A DNA stretch of 18,543 nt, from NCBI GenBank assembly GCA_002418895.1, contig DIFA01000011.1:1-18543 (forward strand), read 5' to 3'. Below are positions 1-7,150 of this stretch, piece by piece. This DNA is from Dehalococcoidia bacterium UBA5760. GTDB lineage: Bacteria > Chloroflexota > Dehalococcoidia > Dehalococcoidales > UBA5760. A program made the translations under genes and the position numbers. How positions within the stretch are numbered: the stretch's first letter is position 1; every line of letters starts with the position of its first letter. Under the pieces are notes generated by a model. The model saw only the letters and a program-made list of their open reading frames with translations, was not told the origin of the DNA and searched no databases.

Positions 1-197
1 CCATGGATGATATCTACAATGTGCTGGTCACCATGGACTTTCCCGATGCGATCACCGCCGGACTGCGCCGCACTACCGATATGGTACGCGGCGTCCTGGA
101 AAGGACACGCAGTGACCTGACCATGATAATGAGGCAGAACAAGCTTGAGGCAAAGTTAAGAATATTCGGGGAGAACCTCAAGGAGCATAAACACTAA
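1..197 (+). CDS. Translin family protein, C-terminal part (5' end outside window)
   Basis: Only the last 64 or so residues are present, and the reading frame is open to the left edge. The stretch FPDAITAGLRRTTDMVRGVL followed by ERTRSDLTM matches the conserved C-terminal helix of translin-family proteins, which usually read D-x-P-D-A-(I/V)-T-x-G-L-R-R-x-T-D. The family comprises all-helical nucleic-acid-binding proteins of roughly 190-200 residues. Eukaryotic translin binds single-stranded RNA and DNA and forms octamers with TRAX; the bacterial and archaeal members are poorly characterised. The in-frame ATG at position 3 is therefore probably an internal methionine rather than the start. The gene ends 23 nt before hppA, on the same strand, so the two may be co-transcribed. 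Family assignment is fairly secure; cellular role is unknown. Confidence 0.75.
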   Translation, partial: MDDIYNVLVTMDFPDAITAGLRRTTDMVRGVLERTRSDLTMIMRQNKLEAKLRIFGENLKEHKH

Positions 198-220
198 TTT
201 CAAGAGAGGAGATTTAGTCA

Positions 221-2260
221 ATGAACCCAATGATAATCGCCCTAATCTGCGGCGGTATCGGAATTGGTATTGCCGGCTTTATGGCACGCTATGTCCTGAA
301 GCAAGACCAGGGCTCGGAGCGGATAAGGCAGATATCAGCCGCAATCAAGGAAGGTGCTCTTGCCTTTATCGGTAGAGAATATCGCATCCTGGCTATATTC
401 GTCACCGTGGTCGCCATCGTCCTCGGTGTCGTCCCCATGCTCGGCTGGTGGGTATCGGTGGTCTTTGTTTGCGGTGCCGTTGCCTCAGCACTGGCCGGCT
501 TCATCGGCATGAGCATCGCCGTCAGGGCCAACAGCCGCACCGCCGCTGCAGCCCAGAAGAGCTTGAACGACGGGCTACGGGTATCCTTCCGCAGTGGAGC
601 GGTAATGGGAATGTGTGTCGTCGGTATCGGCATCATCGGTATGAGCATCCTCTTTTTTACCTTCGGCAGTAATCCTGATATGCTGCTCAAGGTTATTCCT
701 GCCTTTGGCTTTGGGGCTTCCTCAGTAGCCATCTTCGCCAGAATCGGCGGCGGCATATTCACTAAGGCCGCCGACACCGGCGCCGACATCGTGGGTAAGA
801 TCGAGGCAGGCATACCAGAGGACGACCCGCGCAACGCCGCCGTCATCGCTGACTTCGTCGGTGATAATGTCGGCGATGTCGCCGGTATGGGCGCCGACCT
901 CTTTGAGTCCTACGTTGACTCGATTATTGCCACCATGGCGCTGGGCGCGATAGCCGTTTTATCCACCCAGCAGCTAGTACCTGATCTAACCACCGCCTGG
1001 TTCCTGCCTATGCTGGTAGCCGCCGGCGGTATTATCGCCTCCATCATCGGCATATTCGCAGTAAGAGTCGGCAAAGTGAAGGCAAAGATGGGAGCACTGC
1101 TTAACGCCCTGCGCCGCGGCACTGTGGTATCCTCCATTCTCACCGGTGTCTTTGCTTTCCTGGCGGTATATTTCCTGGGCGCCAGCATCAACATCTTCTG
1201 GGCAATTCTGGCCGGTCTCATCGCCGGTGTTGCCATCGGAGAGAGCACCAACTACTTCACCTCCTATTCCTACAAACCGACACTCAATATCGCCGAATCT
1301 GCCCAGACCGGAGCGGGAACGCTGCTAACCAGGGGTTTTGCCAACGGTCTGATGAGCAACCTGCCGCCTATCATAATCATCGTAGCGGCAATGCTGGTCG
1401 CCTTCAAGTGCGCCGATATGTACGGCATCGCCATTGCCGGTGTCGGCATGCTGGCTACTCTGGGCATACAGGATGCTACTGACGCCTATGGACCGGTCGC
1501 TGACAACGCCGGCGGCATTGTCGAGATGAGTGACCTGCCCCATGAAATCAGAGAGCGCACCGACGCACTGGACTCCTTAGGTAACACTACTGCCGCTACC
1601 GGCAAGGGTTTTGCCATCGGTGCCGCCGGGCTGACTGCCCTGGCCCTGCTGCTTGCCTACACTAAGGCGGTGGGCATTGAGGTTGCCGATATCAGCCTGC
1701 TTGATCCACGAGTTATCGCCGGTATCTTCCTGGGAGTGATGATACCGGCCGTCTTCTGCGCGATGACCCTGAATGCGGTCGGTAAAGCCAGCTTCTCGAT
1801 AGTTAACGAGGTTCGCCGGCAGTTTCGTGAGATAAAAGGGCTGATGGAAGGGAAAGGAAAAGCGGAATACGGCAAGTGCGTGGACATCTGCACCCAATCT
1901 GCCATCCGGCAGATGATTGCCCCCGGCATCATGACCATCGTGACTCCGATCGTGGTTGGGTTACTGCTGGGGCCAGTTGCTCTGGGCGGGTTCTTAATCG
2001 GGGCAGTCACCTGCGGTTTTATACTGGCGGTTACCTTTGCCAACGCTGGCGGATCCTGGGACAATGCCAAGAAATGGATAGAAACCGGCGCTTTCGGCGG
2101 TAAGGGTTCCGATGCCCATAAGGCATCCGTAGTCGGTGATACGGTAGGCGACCCGATGAAGGATACTTCAGGGCCGTCACTGAACATCATGATAAAGCTG
2201 ATGTCAATCGTAGCCCTGTTGCTGGCTCCGGTACTGGTCCACTTCAGCGGAGTAATCTAA
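221..2260 (+). CDS. hppA: Membrane-bound ion-translocating pyrophosphatase (K+-dependent type)
   Basis: Integral membrane pump of 679 residues, the usual length, with about 16 hydrophobic segments. It couples hydrolysis of cytoplasmic pyrophosphate to H+ and/or Na+ export. Visible signatures are DTGADIVGKIEAGIPEDDPR (185-204), DNVGDVAGMGADLFES (215-230), the second pyrophosphate-binding region DATDAYGPVADNAGGI (418-433), and a C-terminal GDTVGDPMKDTSGPS. The motif GNTTAATGKG (454-463) has Ala458 and Gly461 where K+-independent enzymes carry Lys and Thr, so this should be a K+-requiring enzyme. Glu229 sits at the membrane position used in Na+-transporting and some H+-transporting members, with an unusual Asp233 one helical turn on, so the ion cannot be settled by eye. 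SD GAGGAG (206-211) lies 9 nt before the ATG. The gene converges with the next one, leaving only 8 nt between stop codons. Confidence 0.96.
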   Translation: MNPMIIALICGGIGIGIAGFMARYVLKQDQGSERIRQISAAIKEGALAFIGREYRILAIFVTVVAIVLGVVPMLGWWVSVVFVCGAVASALAGFIGMSIAVRANSRTAAAAQKSLNDGLRVSFRSGAVMGMCVVGIGIIGMSILFFTFGSNPDMLLKVIPAFGFGASSVAIFARIGGGIFTKAADTGADIVGKIEAGIPEDDPRNAAVIADFVGDNVGDVAGMGADLFESYVDSIIATMALGAIAVLSTQQLVPDLTTAWFLPMLVAAGGIIASIIGIFAVRVGKVKAKMGALLNALRRGTVVSSILTGVFAFLAVYFLGASINIFWAILAGLIAGVAIGESTNYFTSYSYKPTLNIAESAQTGAGTLLTRGFANGLMSNLPPIIIIVAAMLVAFKCADMYGIAIAGVGMLATLGIQDATDAYGPVADNAGGIVEMSDLPHEIRERTDALDSLGNTTAATGKGFAIGAAGLTALALLLAYTKAVGIEVADISLLDPRVIAGIFLGVMIPAVFCAMTLNAVGKASFSIVNEVRRQFREIKGLMEGKGKAEYGKCVDICTQSAIRQMIAPGIMTIVTPIVVGLLLGPVALGGFLIGAVTCGFILAVTFANAGGSWDNAKKWIETGAFGGKGSDAHKASVVGDTVGDPMKDTSGPSLNIMIKLMSIVALLLAPVLVHFSGVI

Positions 2261-2268
2261 AAAGCCCG

Positions 2269-2889
2269 CTAATTGGACAGGAAGGGATTATATCTGCGCT
2301 CGGCGGCAATAGTTGTGTCTTCACCGTGACCGGGATAAACAACGGTATTATCATCCAGAACGAGGAGTTTGCTGCGAATGCTCTCCAAGAGCTGGCTATG
2401 GTTGCCGCCGGGCAAGTCCGATCTGCCGATGCTACAGTTAAACAGGGAATCACCGCTGAAGATCACCCCATCCCTGAGCAGACAAATGCCACCGGCAGTA
2501 TGGCCCGGGGTATGCAGGATCTCAAAGTGCATACCAGCAATGTCCAGGGTATCACCGTCCCTGAGTAGACGATCCGGAGCTGGCGGATGAGGATAGAAGA
2601 GTCCAAAGATTAAACCTGAAGACCGGTAACGCTCAAAACTGGCGTCATCGATGTGAATCGCCACTTCAGCATTGGTGGCTTCCTTGACTTCTTTCAACGC
2701 CCCGGCGTGATCGATATGCCCGTGGGTAAGTATGATTAGTTTTATGTCAAGTCCAAGCTCATTGACCCTTCTCAATATCTTCTTTCCTTCATCACCGGGG
2801 TCAATGATAACACCTTCCTTAGTGGACTCATCACCGACAATATAGCAGTTAGTAGCAAACGGCCCAACGACTACTTTTTCAACAATCAC
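2269..2889 (-). CDS. MBL-fold metallo-hydrolase (glyoxalase II-like)
   Basis: Predicted cytosolic metallo-beta-lactamase-fold hydrolase of 206 residues, the normal size for this subgroup. It begins with the typical strand VGPFATNCYIVGD, then carries the metal-binding motif T-H-G-H-I-D-H (His56, His58, Asp60, His61), His130 in HTPGHTAGG, Asp147 in FSGDSLF and His188 in YPGHGEDT. These are all the ligands needed for a binuclear zinc (or iron) site. Members include hydroxyacylglutathione hydrolase-like thioesterases, but the substrate cannot be deduced here. The GTG at 2889 is chosen as start because GAGG lies 6 nt upstream and the protein then starts at the conserved N-terminal strand. An upstream in-frame ATG at 3000 would add 37 residues with no family resemblance. 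It is transcribed divergently from glyS and convergently with hppA. Confidence 0.88.
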   Translation of the reverse strand: MIVEKVVVGPFATNCYIVGDESTKEGVIIDPGDEGKKILRRVNELGLDIKLIILTHGHIDHAGALKEVKEATNAEVAIHIDDASFERYRSSGLIFGLFYPHPPAPDRLLRDGDTLDIAGMHFEILHTPGHTAGGICLLRDGVIFSGDSLFNCSIGRSDLPGGNHSQLLESIRSKLLVLDDNTVVYPGHGEDTTIAAERRYNPFLSN

Positions 2890-2918
2890 GCCGCACCTCT
2901 GATTAATAAGGTCATTCC

Positions 2919-2947
2919 ATTCTAGCATTAACGAAGCCGGACAACAA
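2919..2947 (-). promoter_or_regulatory. Candidate sigma70-type promoter for the MBL hydrolase
   Basis: Read on the minus strand: -35 TTGTTG (2947-2942), a 17-nt spacer, -10 TAGAAT (2924-2919). The expected start is near 2912, giving a leader of about 23 nt that contains the SD. The position supports the GTG start at 2889 and argues against the longer reading frame, whose ATG would lie upstream of this promoter. Confidence 0.5.
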
Positions 2948-2972
2948 GAATTGGTACTCTCCACACAGTGAC

Positions 2973-2990
2973 ATAAAGAGCCCCCGTAAT
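2973..2990. repeat. Short intergenic sequence shared with the terminator at 12433
   Basis: ATAAAGAGCCCCCGTAAT occurs here and again at 12433-12451, where the only difference is one extra C. At the second site it forms the left arm and loop of a rho-independent terminator; here the matching right arm GGCTCTTT is missing, so no hairpin can form. It may be a decayed terminator or one half of a dispersed palindromic element. Two copies in one window are suggestive only. Confidence 0.4.
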
Positions 2991-3011
2991 CACTTACCAC
3001 CGGAGTGAACT

Positions 3012-3041
3012 TTGCAATGAATGCTCCTTTTTAGCTACAAT
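3012..3041 (+). promoter_or_regulatory. Candidate sigma70-type promoter for glyS
   Basis: -35 TTGCAA (3012-3017), an 18-nt spacer, -10 TACAAT (3036-3041), with an expected start near 3048. This leaves a leader of about 44 nt before the TTG start of glyS. The promoter sits in the divergent gap with the MBL hydrolase. No T-box-like specifier or antiterminator is visible in this short leader. Confidence 0.55.
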
Positions 3042-3091
3042 AGTGATTAAGGTACACCCGATGACTTGATTAGACCCCAGGAGTGTTGGTA

Positions 3092-4462
3092 TTGAACAAA
3101 GAAAATCAGCCCAATGTCGATATGGACAAACTGGTCTCACTCTGCCGCCGGCGTGGCTTCATCTTCCCCAGCAGTGAAATCTATGGAGGACTGTCCAGTT
3201 GCTGGGACTATGGCCCGCTGGGCGTAGCGATGAAGCGAAACATCAAAGATGCCTGGTGGCGGATGATGGTTCAGGAGAGAGATGATATGGTCGGTATCGA
3301 CTCGAGTATCCTGATGCACCCAAGGATCTGGCAGGCCAGCGGACACCTGGAAGGGTTCTCTGACCCCCTTGCCGAGTGTAAAAGCTGCCACCAGCGATGG
3401 CGTACTGACCAGTTCGAGGGAGAGCACTGCCCGGAATGCGGAGGGGAACTCACCGAAACGCAGATGTTCAACCTGATGTTCAAGACCTTTATGGGACCTG
3501 TTGAAGAAGCCGCCAATATCGTCTACCTGCGACCGGAGACCGCCCAGGGCATCTTCGTCAACTTCCAGAACGTAGTCAACACTACCAGGAAGAAGCTGCC
3601 CTTCGGCATCGCCCAGATAGGCAAGTCCTTCCGAAACGAGATCACCACCGGCAACTTTATCTTCCGCAGCCGCGAGTTCGAGCAGATGGAAATCGAGTTC
3701 TTCGTCAAGCCGGGAACAGACAAGGAATGGTTCAACTACTGGCTCAAGGAATGCCTTGACTGGTACCTCAAACTGGGCATCAGGAAAGAAAACCTTAAGC
3801 TGCGTCAGCATATGAAGCACGAACTGGCCCACTACGCCCTGGATTGCTATGATATTGAATACCTCTTCCCGATGGGGTGGGCGGAACTGGAGGGCATCGC
3901 CAATCGCGGCGACTTTGACCTTAGCCAGCATGCCAAGCACAGCGGCAAGAGCCTCTCCTACTATGACGATGAGAGCAAAGAACAGATTACCCCCTACGTC
4001 ATTGAGCCTTCGGCGGGAGTTGACCGCGCCTTCCTGGCCTTCCTCTGTGACGCCTATGCCGAAGAGCCGGACAAGGACGAAACAAGAGTGCTGCTGCGCC
4101 TTCACCCCGACCTGGCACCCATCAAGATAGCCATACTGCCGTTGAGCAAGAAGGAAAATGTAGCCCGGGTGGCTAAAGAACTTTATGCCGAGCTACGCCG
4201 TCACTGGATGGTAGACTATGACGATGCGCAGAGCATCGGACGTCGCTACCGGCGTCAGGACGAGATTGGCACCCCCCTCTGTGTTACCGTTGACTTCCAA
4301 TCGCTGGAAGACGGACAGGTTACCGTTCGGGAACGCGACAGTATGAACCAGATACGAGTTCCTATCAATGAGTTGAAGGCAACCCTGACCGCTAAGCTCG
4401 CCGGCGAAGACCTCTTCACCCTGCCGCCCGGTGGAAAGATCTGGAAAGAGGAAAAAGGCTAA
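3092..4462 (+). CDS. glyS: Glycyl-tRNA synthetase, dimeric (alpha2) type
   Basis: Class II aminoacyl-tRNA synthetase that charges tRNA-Gly with glycine in the cytoplasm. The 456-residue protein is the single-chain type found in archaea, eukaryotes and many bacteria, not the separate GlyQ/GlyS alpha2-beta2 type. Visible features: N-terminal motif 1 region SSCWDYGPLG (35-44); a CxxC...CxxC zinc-ribbon-like insertion (Cys96, Cys99, Cys113, Cys116); RPETAQGIF (147-155); motif 2 as SFRNEITTGNFIFRSREFEQ (179-198); motif 3 region with PSAGVDRAFLAFL; and a C-terminal anticodon-binding domain starting near APIKIAILPL. The start is probably the TTG at 3092, because AGGAG (3079-3083) is 8 nt upstream. 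The GTG at 3083 overlaps the SD and the TTG at 3086 is too close to it. Confidence 0.95.
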   Translation: MNKENQPNVDMDKLVSLCRRRGFIFPSSEIYGGLSSCWDYGPLGVAMKRNIKDAWWRMMVQERDDMVGIDSSILMHPRIWQASGHLEGFSDPLAECKSCHQRWRTDQFEGEHCPECGGELTETQMFNLMFKTFMGPVEEAANIVYLRPETAQGIFVNFQNVVNTTRKKLPFGIAQIGKSFRNEITTGNFIFRSREFEQMEIEFFVKPGTDKEWFNYWLKECLDWYLKLGIRKENLKLRQHMKHELAHYALDCYDIEYLFPMGWAELEGIANRGDFDLSQHAKHSGKSLSYYDDESKEQITPYVIEPSAGVDRAFLAFLCDAYAEEPDKDETRVLLRLHPDLAPIKIAILPLSKKENVARVAKELYAELRRHWMVDYDDAQSIGRRYRRQDEIGTPLCVTVDFQSLEDGQVTVRERDSMNQIRVPINELKATLTAKLAGEDLFTLPPGGKIWKEEKG

Positions 4463-4713
4463 TAAACGACGTCTCTGGCCAGACTATCACCAACACGGCC
4501 GGTAATAATCGTACCCGGCATAAGTTACCCCCCAACTGCCTCCCACTATCTTTTGTAGAAGTAGAATATTGGCAACAAAGCTAGTGGTTTATTATGAGAC
4601 AGGGAGTAAATAGGTCAAGAGTAACAAATCGCTAGATAATGTGATAGCTGAACACTCCAAGTTTTCGCTAGCTGTTGCTGGGTTAAACAACCGAGGAATG
4701 TGCAATCCTAGCC
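4463..4713. other. Intergenic region between glyS and the toxin-antitoxin promoter
   Basis: About 250 nt with no convincing gene and lower GC than its neighbours. No strong terminator hairpin follows glyS. A 20-codon minus-strand frame (4459-4521) overlaps the glyS stop and is not credible as a gene. The stretch probably marks the site where the toxin-antitoxin pair was inserted, but no flanking direct repeats were recognised. Confidence 0.4.
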
Positions 4714-4742
4714 TTGACAATCCCCGCGGCCATTGCTACAAT
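4714..4742 (+). promoter_or_regulatory. Strong sigma70-type promoter for the toxin-antitoxin pair
   Basis: -35 TTGACA (4714-4719, perfect consensus), a 17-nt spacer, -10 TACAAT (4737-4742). The expected start is near 4749, about 34 nt before the antitoxin ATG. A weak dyad ATAC-N8-GTAT (4747-4762) lies at the start site. It could be part of an operator for the ribbon-helix-helix antitoxin, as such modules normally autorepress, but it is too short to be sure. Confidence 0.75.
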
Positions 4743-4782
4743 TCCCATACGTCTATAAGTATCTATGTCTTGGAGGGGTAAA

Positions 4783-5046
4783 ATGAGCCGGAAAATGACA
4801 GTCGTATTTCATGATGAAGACCTCTATACATATCTAAAAGTCGAAGCCGTTAGGCGGCATATGCCCGCAAGTGAAATCATCGCGGATGCTGTTAGCGAAT
4901 GGCTGGAAAACTGCGAGGATGTTGAATTGCTGCCCAAAATCGAAGCCGTTAGAACTGAATGGAAAGAAAAAGGCGGACGTCCCTGGTCCGAAGCCGAACG
5001 CGAGATAGAGGAATCAATAAATCATCGCGAAGAGGCGGTGAGATAA
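4783..5046 (+). CDS. Antitoxin of a type II toxin-antitoxin pair (ribbon-helix-helix-like)
   Basis: An 87-residue protein. Residues from about 4 to 40 (MTVVFHDEDLYTYLKVEAVR, then PASEIIADAVSEWLE) fit a short beta strand plus two helices, as in ribbon-helix-helix DNA-binding antitoxins. The charged C-terminal half, rich in Glu, Lys and Arg, would be the toxin-binding tail. The expected role is to neutralise the protein encoded just downstream and to repress the shared promoter at 4714. The ATG at 4783 is preferred over the ATG at 4765 because GGAGG (4772-4776) is 6 nt upstream of it. The gene ends 3 nt before the toxin start, so translation is likely coupled. The fold call is by pattern only; no antitoxin subfamily was recognised. 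Confidence 0.72.
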   Translation: MSRKMTVVFHDEDLYTYLKVEAVRRHMPASEIIADAVSEWLENCEDVELLPKIEAVRTEWKEKGGRPWSEAEREIEESINHREEAVR

Positions 5047-5049
5047 AGG

Positions 5050-5328
5050 GTGTATAGGATTGAGGTCGCGCCGGCAGCCGATCGTGACTTAGAAAAGCTC
5101 AAAGGAAGAATCAGAAGGCAAGACTTTGAGCGGTTGCGAGAGGCCGTCAATAGCCTGGCTACTGAACCCCGCCCCCAAGGAATTCGGAAAATAAAGAGCG
5201 CTGAGCGAGCTTATCGTATCAGAGTGGGAAACTATCGCGTGGTCTACGAAGTATATGACAGCGACAAATTAGTGCTGATTCTTCAGGTAGCCCGCAGGAG
5301 TGAGACAACTTATCGTCATAATGTATAA
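5050..5328 (+). CDS. RelE/ParE-superfamily toxin
   Basis: A 92-residue basic protein with the standard RelE/ParE layout. An N-terminal strand YRIEVAPAADRDLEKL leads into two helices, then a beta core with I-R-K-I-K, AYRIRVGNYRVVYEVYDSD and a final strand LVLILQVARRSETTYR. Families with this pattern are usually ribosome-dependent mRNA endonucleases (RelE) or gyrase poisons (ParE). The R-I-R-V-G-N-Y-R-V-V-Y element and the C-terminal R-R-x-E-x-x-Y favour the RelE side. The start is the GTG at 5050, 3 nt after the antitoxin stop. Its SD is weak, which fits translational coupling that keeps toxin output low. Both genes look intact, so the module is probably functional. Confidence 0.85.
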   Translation: MYRIEVAPAADRDLEKLKGRIRRQDFERLREAVNSLATEPRPQGIRKIKSAERAYRIRVGNYRVVYEVYDSDKLVLILQVARRSETTYRHNV

Positions 5329-5373
5329 TCCCCAGTCAGTACATCCCCAGATGGTTAGGAAAGCGTGAGCTTC

Positions 5374-5403
5374 TTGATAAGCTTCAGGTGAGGGTGGTAA
5401 TAT
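5374..5403 (+). promoter_or_regulatory. Weak candidate promoter for sbcD
   Basis: TTGATA (5374-5379), an 18-nt spacer, TAATAT (5398-5403). A second possibility is CTGACA (5407-5412), 18 nt, TATTCT (5431-5436). Neither is strong. The 175-nt gap between the toxin and sbcD contains no gene. A small hairpin CCTCTT-GAAG-AAGAGG (5470-5485) sits just before the sbcD ribosome-binding site. Confidence 0.3.
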
Positions 5404-5503
5404 TCTCTGACAGAGCGGAAATCGGTGCAGTATTCTCCATAAAGCCTGCTGCTTACCAGAAGTATATTTCCTCTTGAAGAAGAGGGAGACGGGGGAGTCC
5501 TAG

Positions 5504-6748
5504 GTGAAAATCATCCACTTTGCCGATCTGCACCTCGGAGTGGAAAACTACGGGAGCATCAATCCGGCCAGCGGCCTTTCGACAAGACTGGAAGACTTTC
5601 TGGCCGCCCTTGACCATATGGTAGACTATGCCCTCGAGAACAGGGCAGACCTCGTCCTCTTCTGCGGTGATACCTACAAGAGCCGTGAGCCGGGCCAGAC
5701 CCAGCAGCGGGAGTTTGCCAGAAGGATTAACCGCCTCACCACCGGCGGCATCCCCATCTTTCTCCTCGCTGGCAACCACGATATGTCCAACGCCATCGGC
5801 CGGGCTACCGCTATTGAGATATTCGATACCCTGGCCCTTGAAAAGGTCTATGTATCCAATCGTCCCGATATCTACCGCATTCCGACCCCAAGCGGTCCCA
5901 TCCAGATAGTCTCCCTGCCCTGGTTGAGACGAAGCGCCTTACTCAGTAAGGAAGAAACGAAAGACCTTGACTTTACTCGGATTAATGAAAGACTGCAACA
6001 GGTGCTGACCAACATCGTTACCACCAACGTCACCAAGCTTGACCCGAAACTACCCGCTGTCCTGGCCGCCCACGTCTGGGTCTGCGGAGCAAAGGTGGGC
6101 TCGGAGGCAACAATGACCATCGGACAGGAGCATACCCTGCTGCTCAGTAATATCGCCCAGCCCGCCTTTGACTATATCGCCCTGGGTCATATTCATAAGC
6201 ACCAGGTCATCTCAGAAAATCCACCTGTCGTCTACGCCGGCAGCCTGGAGCGGCTCAACTTCAGCGAGGAGACAGACGATAAGGGCTTCTACGTGGTAGA
6301 AATCGAACCGGACGGAGCGACCGGTAAGAGAAGGACCTCCTTTGCCTTTCAGCCGGTAAAGGCACGCCGCTTCCTCACCATCAACCTCAACATTGAAGCA
6401 GACAACGCTGACCCTACCGCAGCCGTGCTCAAGGGTATTATTGAGCAGCAAGAGGAGATCAGAGACGCTATCGTACGGGTGAACATCAGCCTCCCCGCAG
6501 AGATTGAGGGGCAACTCAAAGACAACGAAATCAGAAACGCCCTCAAAGAGGCTCACTACTTCAGCGTCGCCCGGGATACCAAGCGAGAGACACGACTGAG
6601 GTTGGGAACACAGACAGCCGAAGAGATAACCCCCATCGATGCTTTGAAAACCTATCTGGAATCAAAGAAGGTAACCCCGGAACGGACCCGGGTCCTGCTC
6701 GAATACGGTAACAGGCTTATCCAGGAGCAGAAATCAGAACAAGAATAG
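5504..6748 (+). CDS. sbcD: DNA repair exonuclease, SbcD/Mre11-type subunit
   Basis: A 414-residue calcineurin-like metallophosphoesterase. SbcD/Mre11 is the nuclease half of the SbcCD (Rad50-Mre11) complex, which trims DNA ends and opens hairpins and is Mn2+-dependent. Metal-binding motifs in order: ADLHLG (Asp8, His10), FCGDTYKSREP (Asp56), LAGNHDMSN (Asn91, His92), AAHVWV (His190) and ALGHIHKHQ (His229, His231). A capping domain region follows (about 270-380), and the charged C-terminal helix would be the site for an SbcC partner. The start is the GTG at 5504 with GGAG 6 nt upstream. The usual partner sbcC is not next to it: the next gene has its own promoter and is unrelated. The frame is intact. 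Confidence 0.9.
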   Translation: MKIIHFADLHLGVENYGSINPASGLSTRLEDFLAALDHMVDYALENRADLVLFCGDTYKSREPGQTQQREFARRINRLTTGGIPIFLLAGNHDMSNAIGRATAIEIFDTLALEKVYVSNRPDIYRIPTPSGPIQIVSLPWLRRSALLSKEETKDLDFTRINERLQQVLTNIVTTNVTKLDPKLPAVLAAHVWVCGAKVGSEATMTIGQEHTLLLSNIAQPAFDYIALGHIHKHQVISENPPVVYAGSLERLNFSEETDDKGFYVVEIEPDGATGKRRTSFAFQPVKARRFLTINLNIEADNADPTAAVLKGIIEQQEEIRDAIVRVNISLPAEIEGQLKDNEIRNALKEAHYFSVARDTKRETRLRLGTQTAEEITPIDALKTYLESKKVTPERTRVLLEYGNRLIQEQKSEQE

Positions 6749-6751
6749 GGC

Positions 6752-6780
6752 TTGATAGACTATCGGAGCAGGGTTATAAT
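6752..6780 (+). promoter_or_regulatory. Strong sigma70-type promoter for the ABM-domain gene
   Basis: -35 TTGATA (6752-6757), a 17-nt spacer, and a perfect -10 TATAAT (6775-6780). It begins 4 nt after the sbcD stop. The expected start is near 6787, giving a leader of about 38 nt with the SD AAGGAGG (6809-6815). Confidence 0.75.
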
Positions 6781-6824
6781 GCCACATAGACGGTAAAGCA
6801 ATATCGAGAAGGAGGTAGAGTGCT

Positions 6825-7118
6825 ATGGTAAAGGTTGTTATCGAGCGGCACCTGAAAGCAGGCAAGCGTGGGGAGTTCATCCACCTGCTGAAGGAACTCC
6901 ATACAGCGGCTATCTGTCAGCGAGGCTTTGTCAGCGGCGAGACCCTGTCCAGTATTGATGATGCCTCCATCATCTCGGTACTTAGTATGTGGCAAAGCCT
7001 GGAGGATTGGAAGGTATGGGAAGAATCAGAGCCACGGCTCAAGCTGGAAGAACGAGTTGAACCACTCCTCCTGGAAAACCCAAAGGTTACCGTCTACCAG
7101 GTAATGGCCACCGAGTAG
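6825..7118 (+). CDS. Antibiotic biosynthesis monooxygenase (ABM) domain protein
   Basis: A 97-residue protein with the dimeric alpha/beta-barrel (ferredoxin-like) pattern. There is an N-terminal strand VKVVIERHLKAGK, a helix covering FIHLLKELHTAAI, then GFVSGETLSSIDD, the strand IISVLSMWQSLEDWKVWEES and a C-terminal strand VTVYQVM. Some ABM proteins are cofactor-free quinone or polyketide oxygenases and some bind or degrade heme. Many are uncharacterised, and no residue here decides the substrate. The ATG at 6825 has SD AAGGAGG 9 nt upstream. It has its own consensus promoter and converges with the purine-salvage operon across 32 nt. No clear terminator hairpin is visible in that gap. Confidence 0.75.
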   Translation: MVKVVIERHLKAGKRGEFIHLLKELHTAAICQRGFVSGETLSSIDDASIISVLSMWQSLEDWKVWEESEPRLKLEERVEPLLLENPKVTVYQVMATE

Positions 7119-7150
7119 AAAAAGTGCTGAGCCAGCCGCTGCCAGAGTAG

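Noticed and set aside
289..846. Long minus-strand reading frames inside hppA (also 910-1251 and 1657-2190)
   Set aside because: They lie opposite a well-conserved gene, have low-complexity composition and no family motifs; they are shadows of GC-rich coding sequence.
3137..4105. A 322-codon minus-strand frame inside glyS
   Set aside because: It is antisense to conserved synthetase motifs and has no promoter, SD or recognisable domain.
4459..4521. A 20-codon minus-strand frame overlapping the glyS stop, with a G-rich stretch before its ATG
   Set aside because: Too short, with an in-frame stop just upstream, and no similarity I can name; it may be chance or a gene remnant.
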